NCBI GenBank assembly: GCA_030220185.1 | Contig: JASPKZ010004201.1 | Location: 881,001-945,000 of the forward strand | DNA: 64,000 bases | Reading direction: 5' to 3' | Origin: Diploptera punctata | Taxonomy: Eukaryota; Arthropoda; Insecta; Blattodea; Blaberidae | Shown here: in pieces, positions 47,041 through 58,374 of the stretch | How positions within the stretch are numbered: position 1 is the stretch's first letter | Layout: each line of letters starts with the position of its first letter | Notes under the pieces: generated by a model | The model's database searches: none | What the model was told of the DNA's origin: nothing | What the model saw: the letters and a program-made list of their open reading frames with translations, nothing else | Translations under genes and position numbers: made by a program

Positions 47041-47645
47041 GTTTCACCCGTCAGGCAGCACTGTCTCCTCATCCGCATTTCACTCTGCCAGCCACTCGTC
47101 CTTGAACTAGTCAGTTTACTATCGTTCAACAAGATGAGACGTCAGCTGACATTAGAGCAGCGCATTTATGTGTGTAAATGTTATTATAAATACGAATCAG
47201 CTCGTCGTGTTCGCGAGGAATTTATTCGGAACTTCCCTGGATAATTACCTCCTTCCAGATCGACAATCCACGATCTTGTGACTAAATTTGAGACCACTGG
47301 TTCAGTACAAAATAAGAAACACACGCGAAGGCGTACGGTTCTCACCGAAGAAAAATTAGACGAAATTGGCGAAAGACAAAGACAAAGTGTACAAAACAAA
47401 TCCGCACACATTGGAAGAACTGAAGAACAACATAAGAAATGAAATCAGAAACTTGACAGTGCCCGAACTACAGTGTGTCAATCTAAATGTGTTTACTCGG
47501 TATAATGCCTGTTTAACTGTGGGAGGACAACATTTCCAGCATTTTCTATAATGTAAGAAACAGTTCAAGGACGGGTGGCAGGCAGGGTGAATTTCGAGAG
47601 GAAGAGACAGCACTGCGTGCCGGGTGAAACTCCCTTTGGGGTTCT
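47041..47645 (+). mobile_element. Internally deleted DUF4817/mariner-like element
   Basis: Long inverted ends (47041-47108 with 47564-47630; GTTTCACCCG..CAGCACTGTCTC) enclose an N-terminal helix-turn-helix frame from ATG 47134 (MRRQLTLEQRIYVC, one stop near 47243). That frame joins near 47386 to the transposase C-terminus (NPHTLEELKNNIR... stop 47549-47551). The catalytic domain is gone, so it can only be mobilised in trans. Confidence 0.75.
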
Positions 47646-47748
47646 TCAATTCATTTACCTTCTTGAATATTGAATCTTACCATATTCTGGATAACAAGTA
47701 CGCGTGCCCAAATAAATTAATGATAAATTTGCTAGTCCTAATTTCTCC

Positions 47749-48240
47749 TTACTTTTTTAATGAAGCAGATTTTTCCACTTCCCCGTTTTTAATATTAAGA
47801 TGTTCCTCCATTCTGTTTTTCAATTTTCGTTTTGTTTTCCCTATGTAGATTTTAACACAATCCCCACATTTTATCTGATAAATGCCTTACTATATCCTCC
47901 TACTATTTTCTCATTTTTGCTGGATTTGATTATTCTACTGAGGCCAAAATCATTTTTCAGTGCCAATCTTATGTTATTTTTTTTTAATTATTAAAAAAAT
48001 AAGAAGGAGAAATTAATGAATTTTGAAATTCCTGGGAATGTGATTTGGAAGTTCATTGGTCTACCAAAAGATGGAGGAAAAAGCTGTGCTTCACAACATA
48101 GAACAACAGTCATGAAAATACTGACAATGGAATATTATTCCAAAAACCAGTTAAAAAGAAAAAATATGAGATGAGGTGATTGTTTTTAATATTAAAATAA
48201 CGGATTACTATGTTTTAAGTTATAAACATGAAACATATTC
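47749..48240. pseudogene. Decayed PLE with GIY-YIG nuclease, inverted
   Basis: Minus strand 47886-47749 reads GIYQIKCGDCVKIYIGKTKRK, a clear GIY-YIG domain, then a stop. On the plus strand from about 48015 MNFEIPGNVIWKFIGLPK and a terminal unit ending TATGAGATGAGGTG follow. The order is again two PLE parts facing outward. No intact ribozyme. Confidence 0.7.
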
Positions 48241-48442
48241 ACTATATAATGATCAATAAAACACTAGTACAGGGAATCCATTTTAAGAGGAAACCTTGCA
48301 TCATTCTGCCACCGCCGCTGTGAGCAGTACGATCGGAGCATGGGAGACAAGTTTTACACATCCCAGCGGTTAGTTGCTTCAGTGTGTTGTAGTGGGATGC
48401 ATGTCGCTTGTTATCGTGTGTTACATAAGAAAGTAATCGAAA

Positions 48443-49636
48443 ATGAAGTATACAGTTGAACAGTGAATTTATTTGGTGGAATGTTACTTATTGAGAAATA
48501 ACCATAGAAGGTGTATTTGGAGATTTTCTCAAAAATATCCTGACTATATGATTTCTACAAAATCGTGCCTTTTGAAGTTGATGAAAAAGTGGCATACAAC
48601 AGGTTCAGTTTGTGACATACCGAAGAAGTGTGAAAGGCACATTTTAACAGTAGAAAAACTTGAGGTTATTCGGGTGCAATTAGAAGTAAGTCCTAGAAAA
48701 TCACTAAAATGTTTGGTGCAGGAAACTAACATACCCAAGAGGTCAGCCCACAAAATGACCAGACTGCTGAAATGTTGACCTTATAAACGAAGATTTGTGC
48801 AGGAACTTAAACTGGCAGATTTTGCCGTAAGAGTAAGGTTCTCTAATTGGTTTCTTGGAAGTGTGTATAATGGAATTTTGGAACCACAGCTAATGTTTAT
48901 GTCTGACGAGGCACGGTTCCATCTTTTGGGACACGTAAATTCCAAAAATGTGCTAATGTTGAGTACTGAGAACCCGCATATTGACAGGAAGTGCCTTTGC
49001 ATCCCTTTGAAATAGGGGTTTGGTGTGTGGTAAGCACACAGTGGATATTTGGGCCTATATTTTTTTTTTAAACTGTGTAACCTCAGCTGTTTATGTGACA
49101 ACAATGTTGCGTCCATTTCTTAATGAATTGACACAGGAAGAAATGGATTATGGATATTTTCAACAGGATGGTGCCACAGTGCATACTGCTCATAATTCTA
49201 TAGAATCTTTATGTGAAGTTTTCGATGACAGGATAATTAGCACAGGTTTATGGCCCCCTAGATCAGCGGACCTAACTTACTGTGACTATTATCTTTGGGG
49301 ATACCTAAGAGGAAAAGTTTACTGAAATAATCCTCATACCTTAGAATAACTTCTTCTTCTTCTTCCTTCCAAGTATTAGTAGGCCAAGGGCTGTTACGAT
49401 CCTATAGAAAATTTTCCTTCCTGTGTTTCATAGGACAGCCCAGAGTTCTTCGTCCTCTTGGTACATAATTATAAACAGCTTTGGGGATTCGATTAGAAGA
49501 ACTTAAGGTCGAAATAACACGTGCAATGCAGTCTATTACCGAAGCAGAATTACAGAAAGTGGCATATAATTTGTTTAAACAATGTGAGGCATGTCTTACT
49601 GTGGACGGCGGTCATTTTCAACAGCATCTCAAATAA
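48443..49636 (+). pseudogene. DUF4817/mariner-like transposase fossil
   Basis: MKYTVEQ.. at 48443 opens an N-terminal helix-turn-helix (WRFSQKYPDY, KKWHTTGSVCD). A DDE core follows with MSDEARFHL, FQQDGATVHTAHN and SADLTYCDYYLWGYL (to 49322), then HTLE and, after a LINE insertion, LKVEITRAMQ and a Cys/His tail to a stop at 49636. All three acidic positions look present. Internal stops (about 48464, 48776 and 49013) disable it. Confidence 0.75.
49347..49492 (-). mobile_element. 5'-truncated RTE-like LINE tail, 6-bp TSD
   Basis: 146 bp, minus strand, flanked by TTAGAA (49341-49346 and 49493-49498). It is the 3' end of the LINE at 55260-57150: CTATAGGATCGTAACAG, a (GAA)n-type tail and the GRR-x-GRP region. 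Confidence 0.8.
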
Positions 49637-49639
49637 ATG

Positions 49640-50379
49640 GTGAGTAATAAGCCTCTATGTGTAGGCCTATCTTTTATAATAATTTAAATTAGTTGAGTTA
49701 TTTGTATTTTGTAGCTTCTGTCTTCATTTGCCGGTAGTAACAGAACACGCTCCCCGCCAGTACAAGCACAAAAGTGGGGAAAGTGAAAGCTGCTGCAATG
49801 TTGTAAAAAGGTTTCTGCTTAAAATGGATTCCCTGTGTAGTCACAATGTGGTAGTAAAATGGATGGATGAGAGAATAACAGATAATGAAACGAGATTCAA
49901 GAGACCAAGTATTCAAGATGGGACTATAAACACCGACAGAAGCAACTGGATGAGTAGTAGCAGTATTTAATTTAACTCTCTTTATCAACACAATTTAAAG
50001 CTGAGCATGAAAGGGCTCGCAAATTTTGGTTAGTAGCTTCTTTGTTTCAGGCTTGAGGATTTTCTCAGTGTCATTAATTTACAATAAAGGATCCATGGTT
50101 TCATTTTACTTCTGAAGACAGTCATAGGGAGATTGTAGCACAACCATCTACTTACTGAAATTAAAAAAAAAAACTGCAAGCATCACTTTTGCAGAATATG
50201 GTTATGGAGATGACTAACAACAATAAATGGACATAAAGGAAAACAAACCAGTAACTATTGGATGAAACAGAAGAACACAGGTCACAATAATCTTCAAAAT
50301 CAATGGTATAGAAGTATCCTCTTTTGGCCACATACTCCAACACAATAATTTCCTTAAAACAATCTTTGAAACCAAAATT
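49640..50379. other. Non-coding DNA
   Basis: No supported gene; short open frames on both strands around 49700-49990 resemble nothing I know. Confidence 0.4.
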
Positions 50380-50560
50380 TTGGGGGAAAATTAAGGGGAA
50401 GACCAAGAAAGATTGTTTTGGAAGATGTAACAAATTATAGGATGCTAGGACCATCAAGATATAAAAAAGGTAGCTGAAAGAAGAGAAGAACTGTTTCACT
50501 GAGAAATCATTGCCAATACTGGCCAATACTTGTGGTGATGAACATGATTAGCAACTGAGG
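50380..50560 (+). pseudogene. LINE pol C-terminal remnant
   Basis: Frames read KVAERREELFH and GKIKGRPRK, the usual end of non-LTR pols (GRPR.., then a YxxLKxxAxDRxxW-like block), with stops. Confidence 0.4.
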
Positions 50561-50676
50561 AATACATACATACATATGTGTGTGTGTGCGTGTGTGTGTA
50601 GTTTTTGGTCCGAAGAGTAAGAGAAATAGCAAAAAATAAATTATAAATGGAGATAAAAATAATCTAAAAGATGCTA

Positions 50677-51084
50677 AGATAAATTAAAATGTTTCTTACC
50701 TCTCCTCGTAATCAATCCTCTAAGTAGATCATGATTTCAAGTCTTGGCGACACAATCCTCAGTACAATCATGTGACTAATGTTATGTCGATTGGAAGAAC
50801 CACTTCTTCTTCCCTCTGTTGGTGGAGAGAAAAACTTATGAATTTTGAAATTCCCGCAGATTCTGACTTGAACTGGAGGTTCACTGGTCTACCAACAGAG
50901 AGAAAAAGAAGTGGTTCTTCCGATCGACATAACATCAGTTGGCATGATTGTATTGAGGATGGGGTCGCCAAGACCCTGAAATCACGATCTACTTAGAAGA
51001 TTGATTATGAGGAGAGGTAAGAAACATTTTAATTTATCTTAAATTAAACCTCATAATGATTTATTCCTATAAAAGTTCAAACTG
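50677..51084. mobile_element. PLE foldback, family C, 10-bp TSD
   Basis: A 408-bp insertion flanked by AAAGATGCTA (50667-50676 and 51085-51094). The arms face outward. Between them is a PLE coding scrap, LMNFEIPADSDLNWRF, followed by GLPTER (50835-50905). The left ribozyme core is intact; the right has C3 changed to U. Confidence 0.8.
50727..50762 (-). ncRNA. Hammerhead ribozyme motif, weak stem II
   Basis: CTGAGGA, stem II partly mismatched (GTC/GAC pairs), GAAA, ATCATGAT (self-complementary), then C. Confidence 0.55.
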
Positions 51085-51114
51085 AAAGATGCTATTTAAA
51101 CCATACAAATTGTG

Positions 51115-51200
51115 CAAAAGTAGGTTATAGTCTGCCATGCTGACTCAGGACTGGTGGGCCCAGATTCAATATCCAGCAGGGTTGAAAATTTTAATTGTTA
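51115..51200 (+). repeat. Decayed tRNA-derived SINE
   Basis: TTATAGTCTGCCATGCTGAC with an AGATTCAATATCC box-B-like word; partial only. Confidence 0.35.
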
Positions 51201-51249
51201 AATTAATTTAATTGTAAAATTTTCAATCTCGGGGTCAGAAGAAGTAGTG

Positions 51250-52595
51250 GTGTACAATTTTTAACTGCTAGATTGTACACTAGATTCCTGCATTAAATTG
51301 CAAACTTTTCTGCAGTTCATATGCTGAGAAGGCATGTTGTACTGTTGATAGTGATTTGTCCGTCGGATAGGGATGTTTAACCTGGCAGGGCCTTTGGTGC
51401 TTTTCGATAGGAATAGGGTACATGCCGGCACCAGATTTCACCTTCTCCAGTGTCTTCAACATCCCTCGTACAAAACACTACACACTACACAAACACATAA
51501 GCATACATTCATCTCTGTACACAATACAAGGATATATCATCTACATAAAGTGGTCTGCTGAAGTGGTGCATAAACTGAAAATAGACCACATTAACGCCAG
51601 CTATTTACTCAGCGCGGAACCCAAAGCACATAAAGTACAGTGGATGGCATTAGAACACACACACAGGTACGAATATGGGTAAAAAGCTAACAAAAATAAC
51701 TCACTCTAACCTTGAAATATTCCACTTAGCGGATTAATCAACTTACATTACGTTGGCAGTACAAGATGTAATCAAAGATAATTGAAAAGAAACAACAGTT
51801 GTAGATATATGTGTCACAATAACCAGCCACAGTTATGATTTTAAATCCTAAAAGTCAACTGAATTCAGATGGGTTCAAAAACCTGCAAAACTCTGGATCT
51901 ACAGGTAAGCAGGTAGCTGCTAGGCCACCAAGATAGACAAAATGGATAAGATCTCGTAGAATCCCAAAAGGTATGCTTTACCACTTATCCCAAGGGAAGA
52001 GATCTCAATGAATACCAAAAAAGACAATTTGAAGAAAATACATAACAGACCACATGGTCTAACACTTATATGGACAATTTTCTTTAATCACCTCTTTTTA
52101 AAAAAAACATCTAAGTCTCAGTTTCTTGGTTGTAAATTTTTTTGTTAATATAAACACATGGCTTACTATTACATCGTAAAGATCTTAGAGGTGATATGGC
52201 CTAGATGTTAAACCGTTTATAAATAAGAATTAACAAAAATGACAAAGCATAATTAGTTTTTCTTCTCTCCTGTAAAATTTGCTCTTTTGGACTTGCATAT
52301 TTTTTAAAGAAAGGTGATATTATGTTTATGAAGAAAGTATAATAGCAAAAATGTATAAAATACATAAACATTCATATTTAATATGTTACCTAAATGAAAA
52401 AATAAACTCTTAGAAGTTGTTACTGAAAAGCTGAAATAGAACTATTAAGTTGTGCACTTAGACACAAAATAAAAGCAATCTTATAAACTGAGATAACAGC
52501 AATTAAATAAAGTTGTATAAATAATACAGTACACTTGAAGAACTTTTTGGAAGAAGGTGCTCATCCCACATTAACAATATTAGAAAAAAGAAACA
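51250..52595. other. Non-coding DNA, probable intron
   Basis: No supported gene; another weak tRNA-like block lies near 51880-51945. Confidence 0.4.
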
Positions 52596-52659
52596 GGAAT
52601 CTAATTTAATACTTGAATTTGTATTTTTAACATTCTTACCTCATATCTTTATTTTGTTG

Positions 52660-52693
52660 GACGATCGTTTCAAAGCTATTGCTCCATCTTCAG
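52660..52693 (-). ncRNA. Hammerhead ribozyme motif
   Basis: CTGAAGA, stem II GGAGC/GCTTT, GAAA, perfect self-complementary ACGATCGT, then C. Confidence 0.8.
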
Positions 52694-52717
52694 CTTGTCC
52701 CTGTTTGCTGGGACAAG

Positions 52718-52752
52718 CTGAAGATGGAGCATTAGCTTTGAAATGATTGTCC
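52718..52752 (+). ncRNA. Hammerhead ribozyme motif
   Basis: CTGAAGA (52718-52724), stem II GGAGC/GCTTT, GAAA, ATGATTGT (CpG decay of ACGATCGT), then C. Confidence 0.7.
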
Positions 52753-52871
52753 AACAAAATAAACATATGAGGTAAGAATGTTAAAAAATACAAACTCAAA
52801 TATTAAATTAAACCTCATAATGAAACTTCCTAATGATAAAAAAAAAAAAAAAAAAAAAAAGGAATCTAATT

Positions 52872-55209
52872 AATAATTTACCAATGGTTTGTTACATATT
52901 CCGAGAGGACTTTTTTTTTTCAATCTTGAAGAATATTCTAGATATCATCTCTATAGCATATTTAGAGAATGAAGAAAGTGACATAAACCACCGTACCAAT
53001 CATCATTGTCTCCTTCAGAAGTATTACTGATGTTAGGAAAACAGTTATACAAAATGTATTTGCACGATAGTGCGTTACAGGAATTGTGACCATCATTGAA
53101 AGTTCAACTTCCTATATTTCAGGGTTGCCAACCTAAATAACTATACTGTAATATTACATATTACTAACCTCGTGTAGGAAGTAAAACCACTGTCCTTTAT
53201 GTATACTACTTACAATGTATATACAAAAATATCCAAAAGGTAGTGTTAATATACATTATATGAAACAAATCACTGTTTTTTAAATTAAATGAACTTCATT
53301 TGAAACAATATAAAACAAAAAAAAATTGTACTTGCTGCCATTTGATCCCTGAGTGGAGTCACAGCCTGCTGTAGTCTCAACTAAATTATTTTTGGCATTT
53401 AGCATATAAACATTGGTCAGACTGCTAACATCAGTCAGTTGTTTATAATGAATGCCAATATTTCCAACACAGATATTATTTTACTATTATTAATTAATTT
53501 GGATCACTATCGTGCAAAAAATAATGTAAACACACATTTATGAAGTGTTTTACAGAATCTCGGAAATTAAAAACCTTGTGACATTTCCGCACTCCTTAAC
53601 CTCGCATTGTAACATACTATTAATGATTTCAAATAAGGCAATGACAAATGTTACCCTTGTTCAAATCACATTTCTTTTTTTCTAAATAGACCACAAAAAG
53701 AAAAGAACCTTAGTCACATTGGCTAGTCCTGGGATTTGACTCCAGAATCCAGGAAAACTAACATTTTCAACAGAGAAACAAATCATTGTTAACAAAATTT
53801 TATATCTTCTCAATTTATAATCTGCAGACAGGTTTTGATCTTTGAATAGGAATATGCTGCCAGGTCTAAAAATTAGGAATTATACACTATCATTCTTCCT
53901 ATCACATAGGTATTAAAATTTCTAGTCCTTTTATATGTCAAACCTGGTCCCACTTGTAAAAAAGAAATGCTACCTCTTAAGCTAGCACATGAGGCGCATG
54001 GAAGTCAAAAAGTCATGATATAAATAAAAATAAATGAAAGAAAATTAAGGTATCAGGTATTTAGAACATAAAAAAATACTTTAGGAAGATATAGATGCAA
54101 GGATCCACATACTCATAAATTAATGGCACAAAGAGGAAGTAGAGTATCTTTTGACTGACTTTAACTTTAAGAAAGTTTGTAGACTCAATTTACAGAATGT
54201 TGAATGGACCCTAGGACATTATGAACACGAGAACATGTGAAGAAATATATCTAATTCTCTATTGACCATGATTGAACAAGCTCTCAGATTTTTAATGCAG
54301 ATAACTCTCACCAATTATTCAACATTCTACTGTAAGAATGATTTCAATATGAGTCATATCCTACTATAAATGGAGAGAATAATAAATTGATGATTTTTAA
54401 TATAATGATCTGGGCTCAGAAGTTGAGAACCTATAAAATGCCTATAAAAGACCTTCAAAATATCTAAAGATATCCTAAAAATACCTAAAAACTAAAAAAA
54501 AGGACGTAAAGAGTCAATTCAAATTAGATGATTTTAATCGTAATTGCATTTTTAATTAATATAATAAAATAAAGTTTAAAAAGTACAAAATTTTAGTGAT
54601 GTGCAACATATACTGCAAGAAAAAAAATTACAGCTGAAATGCTTCTTCTTTCACACTTTATATATATTTTTTAATTAAACATAGTTTCAAAAAAGAATTC
54701 TGTTTTCGTTAAAAAAAAGTTCTTGGAGAATTTAGAATGAATGATTTTTTACCCCACCTACAATGAATTCAGCAAATCTGCTATGGATATCCTGGAAAAA
54801 TAAACTAAAGCATATTTGGCTAAAAGTATAATTAGGCTATACAAATGGATAAATATAGTCAAAAGAAGGTAAAGTTGCAAAAAAAAAGTGGCCATGACCT
54901 AAAAAAATGGCTAAATAAGGACAAATGACCTAGAAAAGTTGAAAAGGAAAGAAAGGACAAATAAAACCCACCAATTTCTGACCTATAATGATCCAAAAGT
55001 ATATATATACATATATATATATCTTATTTTTTAAGTAATCAATTGATTTGGCATTTACTTGATGAAAATCCATTTTTCATTAATTAAATAGAATTAAAAC
55101 TGTTGAAGTTTTATATGATTTTCATATTTATTTAAATACAAATTCATTACAGCTGTTTCAGTACTTTGTATCTTCTTTAGATACAATGATTACAAATGAA
55201 TTTTATTAT

Positions 55210-55250
<41 letters not shown>

Positions 55251-55259
55251 TTTAAATTG
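52872..55259. other. AT-rich non-coding DNA, probable intron
   Basis: No supported gene. A (TA)n microsatellite lies at 55214-55245. Weak tRNA-like words occur near 53715-53760. Confidence 0.5.
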
Positions 55260-56216
55260 TATGCCTAAAGAATCTTGGCTTAACAACTTTAATCATTTAT
55301 GGACACAAAAGGATGATTTATTACAAATACCAATCAATCTCTAATAACACTGCTTTGGAACAAATTTCTATAGATGAATTAACTGATGTTGTTAAATCAT
55401 TAAAAAGTAACAAAGCTCCCGGAGAAGACCACATTAATCAAGAATTATTTAAATTTTCAACTAAAAATTTTTTAGACAGATTTCTTATTCTCCTTAATAT
55501 GATATGGGAAGGACAAGAACCACCACAAAGCTGGAATAAATCCATTGTAATACCAATCTTCAAAAAAGGAAGTCGCCAAATCCAAGATAACTATCGTGGA
55601 ATTAGCTTGTTGAACTCTGGATATAAAATTTATGCTAACATAGTTAAGAATAAATTGAGGAAAATTTATGAAAATATAATTGGAGAAGAGCAGAATGGAT
55701 TCAGAAAGGGTAGATCTTGTACAGATGGATTCTTTACTCTAAAACTACTATTAGAAAAGCACAAGGAATTCAATATAGAAACTCATATCGCCTTCGTTGA
55801 TTTCATAAAGGCTTTTGACAAAGTAGACAGAAATATATTACTACAAATTTTAGCTGATGATAACGTTCCACAACAATATATTACTAATATCTTCAACATC
55901 TATAAAGATAATGAAATCTCTGTTAAACAAGATGGCAAATTATCTTCTTGGGGAAAGATCAACACTGGAGTAAGACAGGGATGTGGACTTTCATCGGTGC
56001 TTTTCATTATATACATGAATAAATTAATAAATTAATGGAGGAAAACACGAGGATATATACCCATCAATAGGAACCTCAAACTCGATGCTATTCTTTTTGC
56101 AGACGATTTAGCTGTTCTGGCACTTTCCAAAAATGATTTGCAACGATCAATTTATAAAATTCATCGGAGAACATATTGTTTAAACAACTCACATCATAGG
56201 ATTCATGCTTCCATGA

Positions 56217-56252
56217 TATCGCGATTTCAAACATAGTCATGTTCATCGTCAG
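56217..56252 (-). ncRNA. Hammerhead ribozyme motif
   Basis: CTGACGA, stem II AACAT/ATGTT, GAAA, perfect ATCGCGAT, then A. Stem I has six pairs including wobbles. Confidence 0.8.
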
Positions 56253-56337
56253 CCATAACTCCGACTGATGAAATTCTTCGGCCGTCAATAGAATAGAATA
56301 GTTGACGGCCGAAGAATTTCATCAGTCGGAGTTATGG

Positions 56338-56373
56338 CTGACGATGAACATGACTATGTTTGAAATCGCGATA
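56338..56373 (+). ncRNA. Hammerhead ribozyme motif
   Basis: Mirror copy: CTGACGA (56338-56344), stem II AACAT/ATGTT, GAAA (56362-56365), ATCGCGAT, then A. Confidence 0.8.
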
Positions 56374-57384
56374 TCATGGAAGCATGAATCCTATGAGGTG
56401 AGTTGTTTAAACAATATGTTCCCGATGAATTTTAATGATTATGCCTCATAAAGTTTACTTCCCAACATTAATTAAATATGATCAATTTATAATTTACAAA
56501 AAATAGGTGCCAAATTTAATATGGAAATATCAATTAACAAAACTAAAATTATGGCATTTCATGGGAAGGACCCCATACAAAGTAAAATCTGTCTCCAAAA
56601 TAAAATTTTAGAGAGATCTAATCAATTTAAATATCTTGGATATTATCTCTCTATCTGGGATGAAAAGGATATCCCTGAAAAAGTTACTAGTTATAATAAA
56701 AGTTTAGGAATTATTAATCAAGTTATGAAACCATCCCTTGTACAAAAAAACACCAGATTACATTTATATAACACTTTGGCTAGACCAGTGTTCACCTATG
56801 GTAGTGAAGCATGGACACTAAAAAAACAACATGAAAGCAGAATAACGGCTTGTGAAATGAGATTCATGCCCAGAACAGCGGGTTACATCAGATGGGATCG
56901 GAAAAGGAACACCGATATCTTAAAAGAATTGAAGACTATGCCAATTTTGGAATATATTAAACAGTACCAACTAAATTGGAAACACCATCTTGAAAGAATG
57001 AGTTCAAATCGGATCCCCAAAGCTGTTTATAATTATATACCAAGAGGACGAAGATCACTGGGCCGTCCTATGAAACGCTGGAGGGAAAATTTTCTATAGG
57101 ATCGTAACAGGCCTTGGCCTAATACTTGGAAGGAAGAAGAAGATATATATATATACACACTCCAGTATATTATGTTGGGCCTTATCTTCAGACATAAAAT
57201 AAAAAAAATGGATTTTTCCTCACCTTCCGAGCCCTAATAATGATGTTTTTATAGTTGAAATATACCATACAAAAGCAAGCTAAAGATATACAATTCCCGA
57301 AAATTGTAGATACTACAGCCATATTGATAAATTCTGATTTAAACAGACATCAAGCAGGACAAATGAAAAATACCAGATAGATGG

Positions 57385-57435
57385 ATTAAACTGGATATGA
57401 GGAGAGGTATGAAGCATTTAATTTAATCTTAGATT
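57385..57435 (+). repeat. PLE terminal fragment
   Basis: ACTGGATATGAGGAGAGG then AAGCATTTAATTTAATC, the 3' half of a family-B/C unit, with no ribozyme and no partner arm. Confidence 0.5.
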
Positions 57436-58057
57436 AAAGGTGTTACATTAATAAAGAAAGATAACGAGAAATTTTGTTTAAAAAATACAAAATCAAGGTC
57501 GAAATGGTTTGGACATCTAAAAGTATGGACTAATGAAGGATTCACAAGAAAATTTAAGAAAGTAAAAATATACATAAGAGAACATTAAATACATCATGCA
57601 TAAAGAAGAGAACCAAGTGTGGAATTAGAGCACAGTGTTAAAATAAGAATCATATCAGAGGTCAAAGTTTAGATGACACAAAACAATGGAACATTTTTTT
57701 ACAAGGGACCATTTTTTTAATAGTGGCAACTATGTTTCAGAAATGTTGTGCAAAGGAGCCAGACAATGTCTTTATAACACAGTTGCTTATATGTATCTTC
57801 TCCATCAGATCAAATGAATTTGCCCTTCTCCCTCCACGTTTGCTCACAATGACAACAGTAAGACGAGCAATTTGAGCAAGCAGTCACGAAAAAGAGTCAC
57901 AATATTTTCAAAGCAGGAACAGAGAAGCTGGTTAAAAATTCAATGTGCTAGAGGTTTGCAGCACGACAGCATCATAAAGAATTTCAAGAGGCTTGTAGTA
58001 CACCTGTGTTGTCCTACCAAACAGAAGCAAGGTCTTCAGACAAGAATGCAAAAATAT

Positions 58058-58374
58058 TGACGTTTTTATTATTAATTTATCCTTCAGTGAGAAGTGTTAA
58101 ATTAATAATAAAAATGTCAATAGAAGCCCTACTGGCTTTATAAAGTAGTGTTAAATTCCCAATAAATGTCTTCTTAACTAAGAAGCCGCCATTTGCAAAG
58201 ATAGAAGCAAAGGTTTCAAGCATTTGGCACGAGGGAATTACAACGTATATAAGAGAAAAAATTGCATCTAGATCACAACTCGCCTTGGTAGCTCAGTTGG
58301 TAGAGCACTTGGCCCGGAAAGCTAAGGGTCCCGGGTTCGAGTCTCGGTCTAGGCGAAAATTTTTCTCTTCAAAT
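58058..58374 (+). mobile_element. SINE-like element with tRNA unit at its 3' end, 12-bp TSD
   Basis: 317 bp flanked by ATGCAAAAATAT (58046-58057 and 58375-58386). A ~220-bp body precedes a 73-nt tRNA-like unit (58282-58354) and a short TTTTTCTCTTCAAAT tail. The left end has its own small inverted repeat (GACGTTTTTATTATTAATTTA). Ordinary SINEs have the tRNA promoter at the 5' end; here it is 3'. Confidence 0.75.
58282..58354 (+). tRNA. tRNA-like unit, pseudogene within SINE
   Basis: Clear D arm and T arm with box A TAGCTCAGTTGGTAGAGC and box B GGTTCGAGTCT. The acceptor has a mismatch and the anticodon loop reads CCGGAAA, lacking the universal U33. A run of T follows, which would end pol III transcription. 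Read as part of the mobile element, not a working tRNA. Confidence 0.5.

Larger units (their letters stand above)
52607..52860. mobile_element. PLE foldback, family D, 11-bp TSD, poly(A) end
   Basis: A 254-bp insertion flanked by GGAATCTAATT (52596-52606 and 52861-52871). Two almost identical terminal units of the 41283-43356 element face outward around an 8-base centre. It ends in 24 A residues (52837-52860). Both ribozymes have intact cores. Confidence 0.9.
56158..56479. mobile_element. PLE foldback, 13-bp TSD, both ribozymes intact
   Basis: A 322-bp insertion flanked by GATCAATTTATAA (56145-56157 and 56480-56492). Arms are almost perfect inverted copies around an AATAG-repeat centre (56289-56301). 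It interrupts the LINE between the RT palm and thumb. Confidence 0.9.
55260..57150 (+). pseudogene. RTE-like LINE pol, split by a PLE
   Basis: The first frame (55313-56035) has RT motifs KSNKAPGEDHI, WNKSIVIPIFKKG, YRGISLLN, QNGFRKGRSC, AFVDFIKAFD and GVRQGCGLS. A stop at 56033-56035 is followed by a short read-through region with a FADDLAVLA motif (about 56095-56125). After the PLE insertion the second frame (56521-57099) has NKTKIMAF, KYLGYYLS, RPVFTYGSEAWTLKK and a terminal RRSLGRPMKRW. The 3' end carries GGATCGTAACAGG and a (GAA)n tail to about 57140. RT is close to complete but has at least two disabling breaks. Another copy of the tail is at 49347-49492. Confidence 0.8.
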
